Part shown: piece after piece, positions 9,138-17,608 of the stretch
Position numbering within the stretch: the first letter of the stretch is position 1
How the letters are laid out: every line of letters starts with the position of its first letter
Origin: Mikrocytos mackini
Lineage: Eukaryota > Endomyxa > Ascetosporea > Mikrocytida > Mikrocytiidae
Length of the DNA: 36,307 nucleotides
Assembly: GCA_030180075.1 (NCBI GenBank)
Contig: JASNJN010000164.1
Span: 1 to 36,307, forward strand
Reading direction: 5' to 3'
Made by a program: the position numbers and the translations under genes
Notes under the pieces: generated by a model
Database searches by the model: none
What the model was told of the DNA's origin: nothing
The model's input: only the letters and a program-made list of their open reading frames with translations

Positions 9138-9266
9138 AATTTATGTGAAAATTTATTATTAAAAATATAACTTATTTACTCCGAACCAACAATAGGTGTA
9201 TTTCCTCTATCCAACTATATGTCGTCATTCGGAAATAACTTAAGATCTTCGTTGACGTTTCCGTCA
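9095..9266 (-). repeat. 5' LTR of the Ty3/gypsy element
   Basis: This 172-bp repeat contains the gag ATG (complement of 9135-9137). Its first three sense bases, TGA, are the stop codon of the upstream kinesin gene. It differs from the 3' LTR by a T-run length change and one G/A difference. Confidence 0.93.
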
Positions 9267-10784
9267 ATTATATTTACTATATTGTTTAGCTTTATCAAAC
9301 CTTTTCATTATGTTTCCAAATTTCATTTTTATATTCTCTTGTTTACTTTTATCACTCGTTTCTCTTCTATTGTTTATTTCTCCCAATTTAGACTCGGTAT
9401 TAAATTTTACTCCAGTTTGCTTCCCTTTTAAATTTGTCAATGTTACACTCATTAAATCCTCCATAAATTTCAGTGTATTCAATGTGTCTTTGTAACATAA
9501 AAATGATTCAGAGACCGTTCCGATAAATACAAACTTTGTGTTTGTTTTAATAACATTGTCAACCATAAATTTGTTCAAAGCGCTCACTTTATGTCCAGAA
9601 ACAATTCTGTTACGTTTTATTTCTCTTATTAACAACTTCAAATTGCTCAAACTTTCATTTATACAAATAGTTTCTTTTTCACTTTCTTTAGAAGTATTCG
9701 AAAATTTATTCTTTTCTGAGCCAGCAAGATCAATGAAGAAAATGTCCTTACTACATCTGACTTCATTCGAAAGGTTAATTTGGAATATAGTATGGCTTCT
9801 ATTACTGATTGAATTAAGTTTATTGCTCCCATTTCTCCGCTGTGCGTTTACTCTTTCATGTGTTCTTTTAATGCTTTCTATGGTATCTACATTTTCTCCA
9901 ATTGCAAAACTGTTGTTTGTTAACAGATTCAGTTTATTGTTATAAATTTCGTACACTTTGTAATTTAGCCTTATTTTTATCGCACTGTAAAATTTGTCTA
10001 TTTTACTAATGTAACAGTCAAACAATTGGTTTATTGTGTATGATTTACCAGAGCCCGTTTGTCCGTACGTAACATAGCAAATAGAAGCGCCTGCAAAGTT
10101 AGCAGAAATGAAAGGGTTTATAAGTGTCTTATATATTTCATGTTCATTTTGTTCCTTTGTTAACACCGAATCAAAATTGAAAGTTTTGTTATCTACTGTA
10201 ATAGAATTATTCGAAAGGCTATTTCCCGATGTTAAATGACTAACTTCTTTAGAAAACAGAGAATAATCTCCAGAAGATCTTAAAATCTGTTTTAAAGGAG
10301 AAATTCGGCAAACGACGTAAAAGCGATCTGTTAAACTAATCACTCGCTTACGAAGGAACTTGTTTTCCTCATTAAGGTCATTTGCTCTGCTCTTTAAAAA
10401 TAAACAGGTTTTGTAAAGCTTTTCTTTGTACTTTTCTATGGCAGAAAGCTTTTGTTGGAAATCTTTAATTGTGTTCGTTAAATGAATGAGTCTGCTTTCT
10501 GGAGAACTGAGGTGCTTGATGTCGGAAACTGTGGATTCTACAAGCGACATAGTTAATGAGGCGTCCATGGAATTGTTAAGTGTGCTTTGAGATAGATTCA
10601 AAGAAGATTGATCGAACCTGTGTTGGTCTAGTTCATTTTCGAGAGATTTGTTTTTTTCGTTCTCTTTATGGTACAGAGTTTTGAACTTCATTATTTCGTT
10701 TTCCTCGTCTTCAAGGATGTCCCTCTGTTCTATGAGGTCGTTGTTTAGCTGCTTTTCCCACGATGCGACGAGTTCTTCCAACAT
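9264..10784 (-). CDS. C-terminal-motor kinesin (kinesin-14, Kar3/Ncd-like)
   Basis: This 506-residue protein has an N-terminal coiled coil (about 1-155) followed by a motor at about 156-450. The order coiled coil-neck-motor is specific to minus-end-directed kinesin-14. Motor motifs are the P-loop GQTGSGKS (241-248), switch I NRSH (328-331) and switch II DLAGSE (352-357). The usual YRNSKLT microtubule-binding motif is replaced by a divergent HKVSALNKF (398-406), so the motor is fast-evolving. The role would be in spindle assembly and microtubule sliding. The stop codon is the first three bases of the neighbouring retrotransposon LTR. Beyond the far LTR the same frame continues for seven codons to a TAA, so the insertion probably trimmed a few residues from the tail. 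The start is fixed by a 14-bp divergent spacer. Confidence 0.92.
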   Translation of the reverse strand: MLEELVASWEKQLNNDLIEQRDILEDEENEIMKFKTLYHKENEKNKSLENELDQHRFDQSSLNLSQSTLNNSMDASLTMSLVESTVSDIKHLSSPESRLIHLTNTIKDFQQKLSAIEKYKEKLYKTCLFLKSRANDLNEENKFLRKRVISLTDRFYVVCRISPLKQILRSSGDYSLFSKEVSHLTSGNSLSNNSITVDNKTFNFDSVLTKEQNEHEIYKTLINPFISANFAGASICYVTYGQTGSGKSYTINQLFDCYISKIDKFYSAIKIRLNYKVYEIYNNKLNLLTNNSFAIGENVDTIESIKRTHERVNAQRRNGSNKLNSISNRSHTIFQINLSNEVRCSKDIFFIDLAGSEKNKFSNTSKESEKETICINESLSNLKLLIREIKRNRIVSGHKVSALNKFMVDNVIKTNTKFVFIGTVSESFLCYKDTLNTLKFMEDLMSVTLTNLKGKQTGVKFNTESKLGEINNRRETSDKSKQENIKMKFGNIMKRFDKAKQYSKYN

Positions 10785-10798
10785 TTAAAATTTTTAAA
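10785..10798. promoter_or_regulatory. 14-bp bidirectional start region (kinesin / NOC2-like)
   Basis: The sequence TTAAAATTTTTAAA is all that separates the two divergent ATG codons and is nearly palindromic, so each gene sees the same AT-rich tract immediately before its start. The same tract (AAATTTTTAAA then ATG) precedes the secreted-protein gene at 19508. It resembles AAATTT-like signals reported near microsporidian starts. With so short a spacer the two transcripts must have overlapping 5' ends or almost no leader. Confidence 0.5.
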
Positions 10799-11557
10799 AT
10801 GAAAAAAACTAAAATCAGTAAAGAACCAACGGTAGACTATAAAACAACTTTTAAGACGATTAGAGAACTTGTTAGATCTATAAGAGGAGTGTACAATTTG
10901 TACGAAGAAGGAAAAGCAAAAGAAAAAATTATTACATTTCGATCGATGTTCGATTTGATCACACTTCTCAATACTTTCTCAAAAGACTTTGTTCCCACAT
11001 TTGAAGGTAAAAACATAATATACTTCCCAATAGTAGAAATATCATTGACATACCTCACTGTTTTGAACCTCAGAAAATATTATCTTTTAAGGTTAGAGAT
11101 CATAAAAAGTTTAATGAATCTTTCTAAAGCTCGTTTAATTGAAATTCCTTTACTTCCATTTATTTTGGACAATTTTAGATTGTTAGAGACTTCCAAGAAA
11201 GTAAAAAAAGGAAACAAAGGAAACAAAAAGGCCAAGCTTAAAGAGAATGAAAGTAAACCAGAAAGTGCAGTAGACATTAAACAACTTAGAGTTCTGGACG
11301 AAGAGGAGTACAACAATATATGGTTTAAAAATTGGATTTTTAAAAGTACAGTGACTTGTTTGTTAAGCTATATTAAACAGTCATGTTCTAACAAAGAAGA
11401 CATTGAAGGAATTAAGAATGAATCAAAATTATTTTGTAAAGAATTTGTAAATGTAAAACAAAATATTACAATGAACAAAATTTGGGGATTCTTTGATAAA
11501 ATGAAAAGCGTAAAAGATGAAGAATCGTATAATGAATGTTTTGATTTACTGCGGTAA
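10799..11557 (+). CDS. NOC2-like nucleolar complex protein (ribosome biogenesis)
   Basis: This 252-residue protein matches the conserved C-terminal NOC2 domain in pattern. A block with FPIVEISLTYLTVLNLRKYY is followed by LRLEIIKSLMNLSKARLIEIPLLPFILD, which aligns with the family's YPL...PTxRYFPLRxHxIRSLLxLSxxTxxFIPLxPxLLE. A Lys-rich insert (GNKGNKKAK) follows. NOC2 acts with NOC1/NOC3 in pre-60S assembly and export from the nucleolus. The protein is less than half the length of yeast Noc2, lacking the N-terminal part, which is usual microsporidian shrinkage. The ATG at 10799 is preferred over one at 10763, because the earlier codon would lie within the kinesin coding sequence and lack the AT tract. 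Confidence 0.72.
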   Translation: MKKTKISKEPTVDYKTTFKTIRELVRSIRGVYNLYEEGKAKEKIITFRSMFDLITLLNTFSKDFVPTFEGKNIIYFPIVEISLTYLTVLNLRKYYLLRLEIIKSLMNLSKARLIEIPLLPFILDNFRLLETSKKVKKGNKGNKKAKLKENESKPESAVDIKQLRVLDEEEYNNIWFKNWIFKSTVTCLLSYIKQSCSNKEDIEGIKNESKLFCKEFVNVKQNITMNKIWGFFDKMKSVKDEESYNECFDLLR

Positions 11558-11781
11558 TTATTTATAAGTATATCACATTAATAAAATAAATATAAAACTA
11601 AATATTAATATGAACTAATAAGTATTTGAGTTTAAAAGTTTTTTTTACATTTTAATGAAGTACATTAATTTTTGTTTTGTGTTAGCTCATTTTAACAATG
11701 ATTTAGACACGGATTACAATCATCAAATTTAATTTTAAAGTAAACCACATACTATTTATTTATTATTTATTTATTAGAAAT

Positions 11782-12084
11782 TTAAATGTATTTTGAGTAT
11801 TTACTTTCTTTTTGGGAATTCTCTTTTCTCTTTTTAAATCCAAAGTTTTGTATATTTTGTTCAACTTTATTTGAAGCAGCCACACTTTTCCCGTTTTGTA
11901 TTTTATGACCTCTTATTGATCGTTTGATTGCACTATATTTTTCCTTATTTGTTTTTAATATATTCTTTATACATTTTATCCTTCCGTTAACTATTTCATT
12001 TCGTTTACAATCCGAATTATCATCAAAATTGGTATCTCCGTTGTTTAACTCTCGCGGTCCGCTTGTAGAATCTATATGCATCAC
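11782..12084 (-). CDS. small basic hypothetical protein
   Basis: This is an open frame of 100 codons on the minus strand, starting 67 bp from the divergent MED31 ATG. The product is Lys/Asn/Ser-rich, with a basic middle and C-terminus (KRSIRGHKIQNGK, FGFKKRKEN) like a small nucleolar or ribosome-associated protein. No family is recognised and there is no AT tract directly at the start. The strongest argument is position: it fills what would otherwise be an unusually long gap in a compact gene block. It could still be a chance frame. Confidence 0.4.
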   Translation of the reverse strand: MMHIDSTSGPRELNNGDTNFDDNSDCKRNEIVNGRIKCIKNILKTNKEKYSAIKRSIRGHKIQNGKSVAASNKVEQNIQNFGFKKRKENSQKESKYSKYI

Positions 12085-12151
12085 TGCTATGTTATATAAA
12101 GTGTGTAAATTGCAGTAGGCTTCTGTGTTGAATTTGAAAGTTTTGAAAGTT

Positions 12152-12511
12152 ATGGAGAAAAAAAAACTTGAACGATTTTTTGACGAAACAGACCTTCAAC
12201 ATGAGCGCTTTTTAATTGAGCTTTCATTTGTAGAAGCACTGAGCAACATGGAATACCTCCATTGGCTTGCAACCAAGGGATATTTCCAAATGGAGAGTTT
12301 TATCATTTACTTGGACTATCTTCAATATTGGAATGAGTATCCATACATCGCTTTTGTTAAATATCCATTGGCACTTGAGAACTTGAAATTACTAACAAAA
12401 GAGTCTTTCAGAGACGCGCTTAAAGATCCGAAATCAGTGAAATCGCTTTCTAAATTGCAAGAGTGGTTCAGGGTGTACTATAAACAGGAACTATCGAAGA
12501 ATGATAAATAA
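12152..12511 (+). CDS. MED31: Mediator complex subunit 31 (MED31/Soh1)
   Basis: This 119-residue protein is colinear with the Med31 fold. Its RFLIELSFVEALSNMEYLHWLA matches the family's RFxxELEFVQxLxNPxYLxxLA. GYFQMESFIIYLDYLQYW matches GYxxDxxFxxYLxYLxYW, and a YPLALENLKLL segment follows. The length is typical for the family (about 120-130). MED31 is a conserved middle-module subunit linking regulators to RNA polymerase II. The frame is open upstream to a GTG at 12125, but the ATG at 12152 fits the family N-terminus. An uninterrupted A9 tract near the start keeps frame. Confidence 0.93.
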   Translation: MEKKKLERFFDETDLQHERFLIELSFVEALSNMEYLHWLATKGYFQMESFIIYLDYLQYWNEYPYIAFVKYPLALENLKLLTKESFRDALKDPKSVKSLSKLQEWFRVYYKQELSKNDK

Positions 12512-12608
12512 TATGATTTTTAAAATTGTTGTTTGGTAGCTTTTATTGCTGGTTGTGTTTTTAATCTAGTTTTCTTATTAAAAATTTTTTATTCATATTA
12601 TTTTAAAC

Positions 12609-12981
12609 CAGAGTTGAGAATTTCCGACCCGACCGCCCGAACCCGACCCGAACGGGTCGGGTTCGGGCGGAAGAAGGCCAAAAAAACGCTAAAAACTCTC
12701 ACATGGATACACTTTTAAAAATATGCACAATTTTACTAATTTACGCTAGATATTTACTTAATATTATTTATTAAATAGTTAATTTACTCTAATATTAGAT
12801 TCTAACATGAAAACAAGTTAAAACAAATAATTTTTGAGCTTTGATTTGTTATTTTTGAATATCATTAAATTTGGGGAATTAAGTTTTTGGTAGAAAATTT
12901 TTTACAAATTTCCTACCCGACCCGCCCGACCCGAAGGCGGGGCGGGTCGGGTTGTGGATTTAGGCAAAATTCTCAACTCTG
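12609..12981. mobile_element. hAT-type MITE, family 1, copy 1
   Basis: This 373-bp noncoding element has terminal inverted repeats CAGAGTTGAGAATTT. Subterminal GC-rich tracts of repeated CCCGAC/GGGTCGG contain a perfect 18-bp-stem palindrome with a 2-nt centre at 12633-12670. The flanks TTTTAAAC and CTTTAATG are imperfect relics of an 8-bp duplication. It is nearly identical to copies at 23920 and 35935. Near 50% GC subtermini in an AT-rich genome suggest transposase-binding repeats, which is inference. Confidence 0.85.
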
Positions 12982-12982
12982 C

Positions 12983-13160
12983 TTTAATGTACACACAACC
13001 AATAATATAGAGTCGTATTTTGGGGTCATAAAAAGAGAATTAAAAAAACAACAGGCCATTGGTAATTTTTTAGTTGATATTGCCGATTTTATAGAGGATA
13101 AAAAGTATATGAAAAATGAAAATAATCTTCGAAAAGGTAAACGAAGACCAAACAAAGAGA
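12983..13160 (+). pseudogene. MULE transposase C-terminal fragment
   Basis: About 59 codons read FNVHTTNNIESYFGVIKREL and continue with a Lys/Asp-rich helix (FLVDIADFIED). TxNxxES(Y/F)FGxxKR is the segment around the catalytic Glu of Mutator-like (MULE) transposases. The fragment is bounded on the left by the MITE end and on the right by the GGGCTGG element, so it is a scrap with no start or stop of its own. Confidence 0.6.
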
Positions 13161-14110
13161 GTGGATTTTATTTGGGCTGGAAAATTTGGCCTCTAAATTT
13201 TGGGCTGGACCATGGGCTTGGGCTGTGGGCTGCAGCTAAATTTGGGCTGGAAAATTCGAGTATAAAATTTACAGCCCAAATTTTTAAATCATTATTTTTT
13301 GAAATTATTGTTTTTCTCGTTTTATTTTATGAAAATTTTCGAAATAGAATTTAAAATGTTCTGATCTCGCATTTTTTAAATTATTATCAAATTTAAGTTT
13401 AAAAAAATTCACATTAAGTAGCAACAAATGAGATTTATCCATTGTTAATACGCCATGCTTTATTCTAGATTTTATATGAAACAGATGTTTGGCAGTGGTG
13501 ATTATACACATGGCTGGAAATGCAGTTTTAAAATAAATATAAATACTATAAGGGGATTATAAACCAGAAAATATACATAAAAAATTTTATATTTCCCTCT
13601 GAATGTATGATTTAACCTAATACCACCCCATAAACATCGCAGATACTGATATGTGGGCATACTACACATTTAAATATTTATTTATAATTTATTTTATTTA
13701 ATAGATGGACTTATTTGGCTATCTATAATTTATTGTTTCGAGTTTTATGATAATCAACTTATGCTATTTGTACTGGGTATTATTGTATTTGATAACGCGA
13801 ATTGAAGTTGAATTTAACACCCTAAATTGTAATTTCATAAGAATTATGAAAGATTTAATTGTCATAATGTTGAAAATAGCATATAGCAAGTTATTATTGT
13901 GTGTGAAATTCCTATTTATATACGAAAATCATTGTAAATATTAAAAATAAAAATTTATACAATATATTTTCACGTTTGAATATAAATTTTACAAATTTCT
14001 TTTAAAATAAAAATAGTTTGGGCTTTAAATTTGGGCTGGAAAATTCAGGCCCAAAATCGGCTAGGGCTGGAAATTTAGAGCCCAAATTTTCCAGCCCCAA
14101 AAAAATCCAC
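13161..14110. mobile_element. GGGCTGG-rich inverted-repeat element (about 950 bp)
   Basis: The ends are inverted copies of GTGGATTTTWTTTGGGCTGG, followed by AAAATTTGG and CTCTAAATTT, about 45 bp with small gaps. Within 130 bp of each end the motif GGGCTGGAAAATT recurs several times in both orientations. The AT-rich middle has only spurious frames (for example 13747-13944). The layout, terminal inverted repeat plus subterminal repeated hexamer-like motif, resembles nonautonomous hAT elements, but I see no matching 8-bp duplication at the flanks. Confidence 0.6.
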
Positions 14111-14111
14111 A

Positions 14112-14252
14112 CTCGTACTCATTTGAGAGTAGTTCCTCTAGAAGGTTACGATTTCTCTCCACGTCTAGCTTAATCTTGATGTATCTTTCTTCAAGCAGCT
14201 TGAAGACTTGTTCATCGCTATATTTTATGGTGAAGGATTGTAATCTTCTACA
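14112..14252 (-). pseudogene. truncated open frame adjoining the GGGCTGG element
   Basis: On the minus strand 47 codons without a start encode a well-formed amphipathic segment (SDEQVFKLLEERYIKIKLD, then ERNRNLLEELLSNEYE). The frame enters the GGGCTGG element exactly at its terminal repeat, so the element appears to have cut a coding sequence. The family is not recognised. Confidence 0.35.
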
Positions 14253-14759
14253 TCAAGCGGTTTGAATGTTCTTTGTCATGTTCGCCATGTTGTATGGTAT
14301 TGATAAAAGTCTCAATTTTTAAGTCGAAATTAAATTTGTTAAAATATTTAATTATGGATATCGGGTCTAGATAACTCCGATACTTCATTCCCCTCCTATC
14401 CAATGGGAACATTAAATATTTTAAGCAAGTGATTCGTTCACTACACTATAGTTCCTATTCACCCAATTAAACCAAAACCAACCACATAGTTATTCTGTAT
14501 ACACATAAGTACCAAATGTAGTTTTTCATATATACGGTCGTTCGGTGTTCATAAAATAATATTTTCAAAGTTATTTATTTTTAAAATGCCGTAAAAACAT
14601 ACAATCCATTTATAATTCATCAAGAAGATAAACTTTTAACATACAATATAAACTTCATTATAAATCCGCTTTACAACAAATATTATAAAGCCTGTTTTTT
14701 TTATATTTCCAAAATTTAAATTTTCGTGAAATATACCAATTCCAATCTTCGCTCACTAC
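14253..14759. other. noncoding spacer upstream of the CLN3-like gene
   Basis: This 507-bp spacer has no convincing gene. It has ordinary AT-rich intergenic character with an AAATTTAAATTTT tract about 45 bp before the next ATG. Confidence 0.5.
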
Positions 14760-16136
14760 ATGCCTAATGTCCTCACTTCAAAGAACAAAACATATATCTG
14801 CGCATTCATCTTCGGTATAGGAACATTTATTCAATACCATTTTGTAGTAGGCCACGCCCAGGACTTCCTTCCTAAGTACGCACCGATATCAGTGATTCTT
14901 CTCAACGTTTTTATTCTCATTGCCAAAATGTCCCTTCTAGTAATACTAGGAAACTTCACATACAACCAGAAGATCTTCAGTTCGTTCATAATCTCTGCCA
15001 TTCTTTACATCGGCCTTTTCCTCTTCTTCAACTTCTACCCCATTAACAACAGCCCCGACATAGACGCCACACGCATAATTTTCTTCGTTTTGCTACTTTG
15101 TTTCATTTGCTTGCAGCAAGCCCTAAACGAAATTGTGTTTTGTGGCATTAACACTTTCTACAACTCAACTACGGCCCGCTTTTACTCCTCTGGAACGGGT
15201 GCTTCGGGTATGCTGGCTATGTTTTGGCTATTTATATCCAGAAAATTCAGCATTGTTTACTACTACGAGTTTATTTACTACATAGTTCTTTCTACACTTC
15301 CATACTTCCTCTACTATTTAGTATTAGACAGAAAATACATTTATAGAAGAGAAAAACATTTAAATGAATTGCACAATGATAATACCCAAAACAAAGAAAA
15401 CGATTTAGCAAACATAGATGAAGAAAGAAGCGAAACAGTTTACAGTCAATCATACACAAAGTCTAAAACTGCGTCTTACACAACGATAAACAATACCAAC
15501 AAAACTAATAGTGGTAATAGTAATACTACAGTTAAATACAAATATAAATACAATGAAAATATTAGCAGAAAAGAAAATAAAAGGTTAAGCAAAAAAGAAC
15601 TTTTAAGAGAAAAGTATAAAAACATTAAATTAGACACAGTAAAAGCTAAGTTAAAAGTAGTAGTCTTTGAACTAATGGAATATAACATTATTTGGTCCAC
15701 TTGTTATATCTTTGTTGGATTGTTTACAGGAGGCATTGCGAACTTTTACGACGAAAGAAGCAAAGAAAGCGCAGCTAACAGAGCGATGCAATTGGTGCTT
15801 ATTAGAACAGCTGCTTTTGTGGGTAGAACTTTACCGTTGTTTATAGTCATTGAGTACCTAAGGATATGGCCCGTGTTAGGATTGTTAACTACAATGTTTG
15901 CGTTCATAGTTATTGAAATAAAGAAAATGACATTTTCATTGTTTATTTGCTTTTCATTGATTGGACTTACGTATGGAGCGGGGTTAGGATATAGTATACT
16001 TAGTATTAAAAAGAATAAACCGTTTAAAATAGCAAAGATTGGATTGGAATTTAGTAACTTTAATTCGCAATTGGGAAATGCAATAGGGTCAACTATAGGA
16101 CTGTTGTTGATTAATAGATATAGGAATAGGTTTTAA
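14760..16136 (+). CDS. CLN3/Btn1 (battenin)-like membrane protein
   Basis: This 458-residue protein has about 10-11 hydrophobic segments split by a charged Asn/Lys/Ser-rich loop (about 195-300). The key signature is RFYSSGTGASGML at about 140-151, which matches the CLN3 family motif W-SSGTGxAGxLG, preceded by a GxNTFYN turn equivalent to the family's LTAFYP. The C-terminal third has the conserved YGAGLGYSILSI segment, followed by a GNAIGSTIGLLL helix resembling the CLN3 tail. CLN3/Btn1 is a lysosomal or vacuolar membrane protein of the major-facilitator clan, affecting vacuolar pH and amino-acid or glycerophosphodiester handling. The localisation in this organism is unknown. A nucleoside or peptide MFS transporter is less likely given the motif. 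Confidence 0.82.
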   Translation: MPNVLTSKNKTYICAFIFGIGTFIQYHFVVGHAQDFLPKYAPISVILLNVFILIAKMSLLVILGNFTYNQKIFSSFIISAILYIGLFLFFNFYPINNSPDIDATRIIFFVLLLCFICLQQALNEIVFCGINTFYNSTTARFYSSGTGASGMLAMFWLFISRKFSIVYYYEFIYYIVLSTLPYFLYYLVLDRKYIYRREKHLNELHNDNTQNKENDLANIDEERSETVYSQSYTKSKTASYTTINNTNKTNSGNSNTTVKYKYKYNENISRKENKRLSKKELLREKYKNIKLDTVKAKLKVVVFELMEYNIIWSTCYIFVGLFTGGIANFYDERSKESAANRAMQLVLIRTAAFVGRTLPLFIVIEYLRIWPVLGLLTTMFAFIVIEIKKMTFSLFICFSLIGLTYGAGLGYSILSIKKNKPFKIAKIGLEFSNFNSQLGNAIGSTIGLLLINRYRNRF

Positions 16137-16417
16137 AGGATATTAAATTATTATTATTTATTATTATATAGTATTTACATAAAAGGACATTTGGAGGCAT
16201 ATGAAATAAAGATTGAAGAAATGAATATAAATTATTAAATAAATAAATGTGAACCACATAATTGAAAAATATTTTAAATTTTTGTTAAATAATAAATCGA
16301 ATATTTTTAAAGCTATTATTTAATATATTATCGAAACAAACATTAAATAATGTATAAATTGTTTGTTTTTAAAACGTAAATTATTAAAACTTCTAAACTA
16401 ACATTAGTTAAATTTAG

Positions 16418-17608
16418 TTAAACCACTGAAAATGCACTAAACAATTTCTTATCACAAGTGGTTATATTTTCCAATAATCCATCCCAAAACACTTTTTCAT
16501 TCGCAGTGTTCAACATACTCACATTATTTAAAACACCATCACATTCATCTGTATAAGGATTAGGAAATGAAACTACATTCCCATAACTAAGATTTATCTC
16601 TTCTTCTGCTGTATACAATTCAGTCAAAACTTGTTTTGCATGTTTATTAAATCCAAACGCTTTAAAACGAATATCAAAATCAAAAATGTGTAAGTACACA
16701 AAACACAAATTCAAAACAACGAACTTTCTAAGCACTGAAAAGTTTTCCATTATATAATTTACCTTTATATTTCTTCCATAGTTTTTAAAACAAAATTCGC
16801 CTTCAAATTGAACAAACATTATTTCTTTTAACTTATTAAATGCTTGAACAATGTATTCACCTATTTCTACAAACGTTTGTTCTTTCATTAAAATGTTCAA
16901 TTTTTCATTGTAAATACTTTTAAACTTTTTTTGTGCTTTTATTATACTTTCAATTAATAACTTTAAGTAAGTTTGTTGGTAAATAAATCTTTCATTGTAA
17001 TATTTTGTTGTTTTGTTGTTTTTCTCTTCGTTCAAAAGTATAGTAAATTCATTCCAATAAAAAATTTCCTTTACTTTTGAATGTAATTTGTAGTAAATAA
17101 ACAATGCTTTGTAATACTGTTTTGTATTGTAAAATGAAACATCATTTAATCTTTCGTGTGGTATTTCTGCATTTAGAATAATATTTAGCCTTTCTGAGAG
17201 TTTGTTTATATCTTTTGTATGTGCTGATATTTTGGGGTGTAATTTGAACACAGAAGAAAGAAAAACCTTTTGAAATAAAGGGTCGTTGTTTTGGTAGAGT
17301 TTATCGTTTAACGATCGGATTGAAGTTATGGATGCGTTGATGAATTGTAGAGAAAGAGGGAGACCTTCGATTGTCGAACTTATTGTGGTGGCCTCGATTA
17401 CTTTTAAATGTGCCTTGTTTGTGATTTTTGTGTTGGTTGGGATTTCATGCTTAGTGGAAAAACTTTTATAAATGGATATGAATAAACAGATAAAGTAAAT
17501 AAGTATAAAAGTAAGAATAGTGTAAAATTTCCAGTGGCTTTGTGGTTTGGTAGGGCGCTTGGTTTTGTGTGGAATGATATTTTTCTTTGAAATTTGAAAA
17601 TTAGGCAT
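16418..17608 (-). CDS. predicted type II membrane or secreted protein, unknown
   Basis: This 396-residue protein is of no recognised family. A basic N-terminus (KKNIIPHKTKRPTKPQ) precedes one hydrophobic segment at about residues 28-48 (FYTILTFILIYFICLFISIY), so it is a signal anchor with the long C-terminal domain outside the cytosol. The domain is helical and Lys/Asn/Tyr-rich, with a few Cys near the C-terminus (HECD-like TDECDGV and ITTCDKK). An upstream in-frame alternative from 17646 belongs to another frame and was discarded. The gene converges with the CLN3-like gene (281-bp gap) and is divergent from NOP56. Confidence 0.68.
   Translation of the reverse strand: MPNFQISKKNIIPHKTKRPTKPQSHWKFYTILTFILIYFICLFISIYKSFSTKHEIPTNTKITNKAHLKVIEATTISSTIEGLPLSLQFINASITSIRSLNDKLYQNNDPLFQKVFLSSVFKLHPKISAHTKDINKLSERLNIILNAEIPHERLNDVSFYNTKQYYKALFIYYKLHSKVKEIFYWNEFTILLNEEKNNKTTKYYNERFIYQQTYLKLLIESIIKAQKKFKSIYNEKLNILMKEQTFVEIGEYIVQAFNKLKEIMFVQFEGEFCFKNYGRNIKVNYIMENFSVLRKFVVLNLCFVYLHIFDFDIRFKAFGFNKHAKQVLTELYTAEEEINLSYGNVVSFPNPYTDECDGVLNNVSMLNTANEKVFWDGLLENITTCDKKLFSAFSVV

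Larger units (their letters stand above)
4914..9266 (-). mobile_element. Ty3/gypsy (Metaviridae-type) LTR retrotransposon, nearly intact
   Basis: This 4,353-bp element reads on the minus strand. Two nearly identical LTRs (172 and 173 bp, differing by one indel and one substitution) flank a gag-protease ORF and an RT-RNase H-integrase ORF. RT and RNase H precede integrase, which defines the Ty3/gypsy order. Both ORFs are uninterrupted and the LTRs hardly differ, so insertion is recent and the copy may be active. LTR ends are TG...CA in sense orientation. The flanks share only AAT (sense strand) as a possible target duplication; Ty3/gypsy elements usually make 4-5 bp. The element lies directly after the last codon of the kinesin gene. 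Confidence 0.95.

Noticed and set aside
10763-10798. ATG at 10763 as start of the NOC2-like gene
   Set aside because: It lies inside the kinesin coding sequence and adds 12 residues with no support; the ATG at 10799 follows the AT tract.
12533-12718. 61-codon plus frame
   Set aside because: It crosses the end of a MITE and has no conserved content.
12601-12989. piggyBac-type MITE with TTAA duplication
   Set aside because: TTAA is found at both edges of copies 1 and 2, but copy 2 shows a perfect 8-bp duplication with CAG ends and copy 3 lacks TTAA, which fits hAT instead.
13747-13944. 65-codon frame with hydrophobic composition
   Set aside because: Lies in the AT-rich interior of an inverted-repeat element; hydrophobic residues come from base composition.
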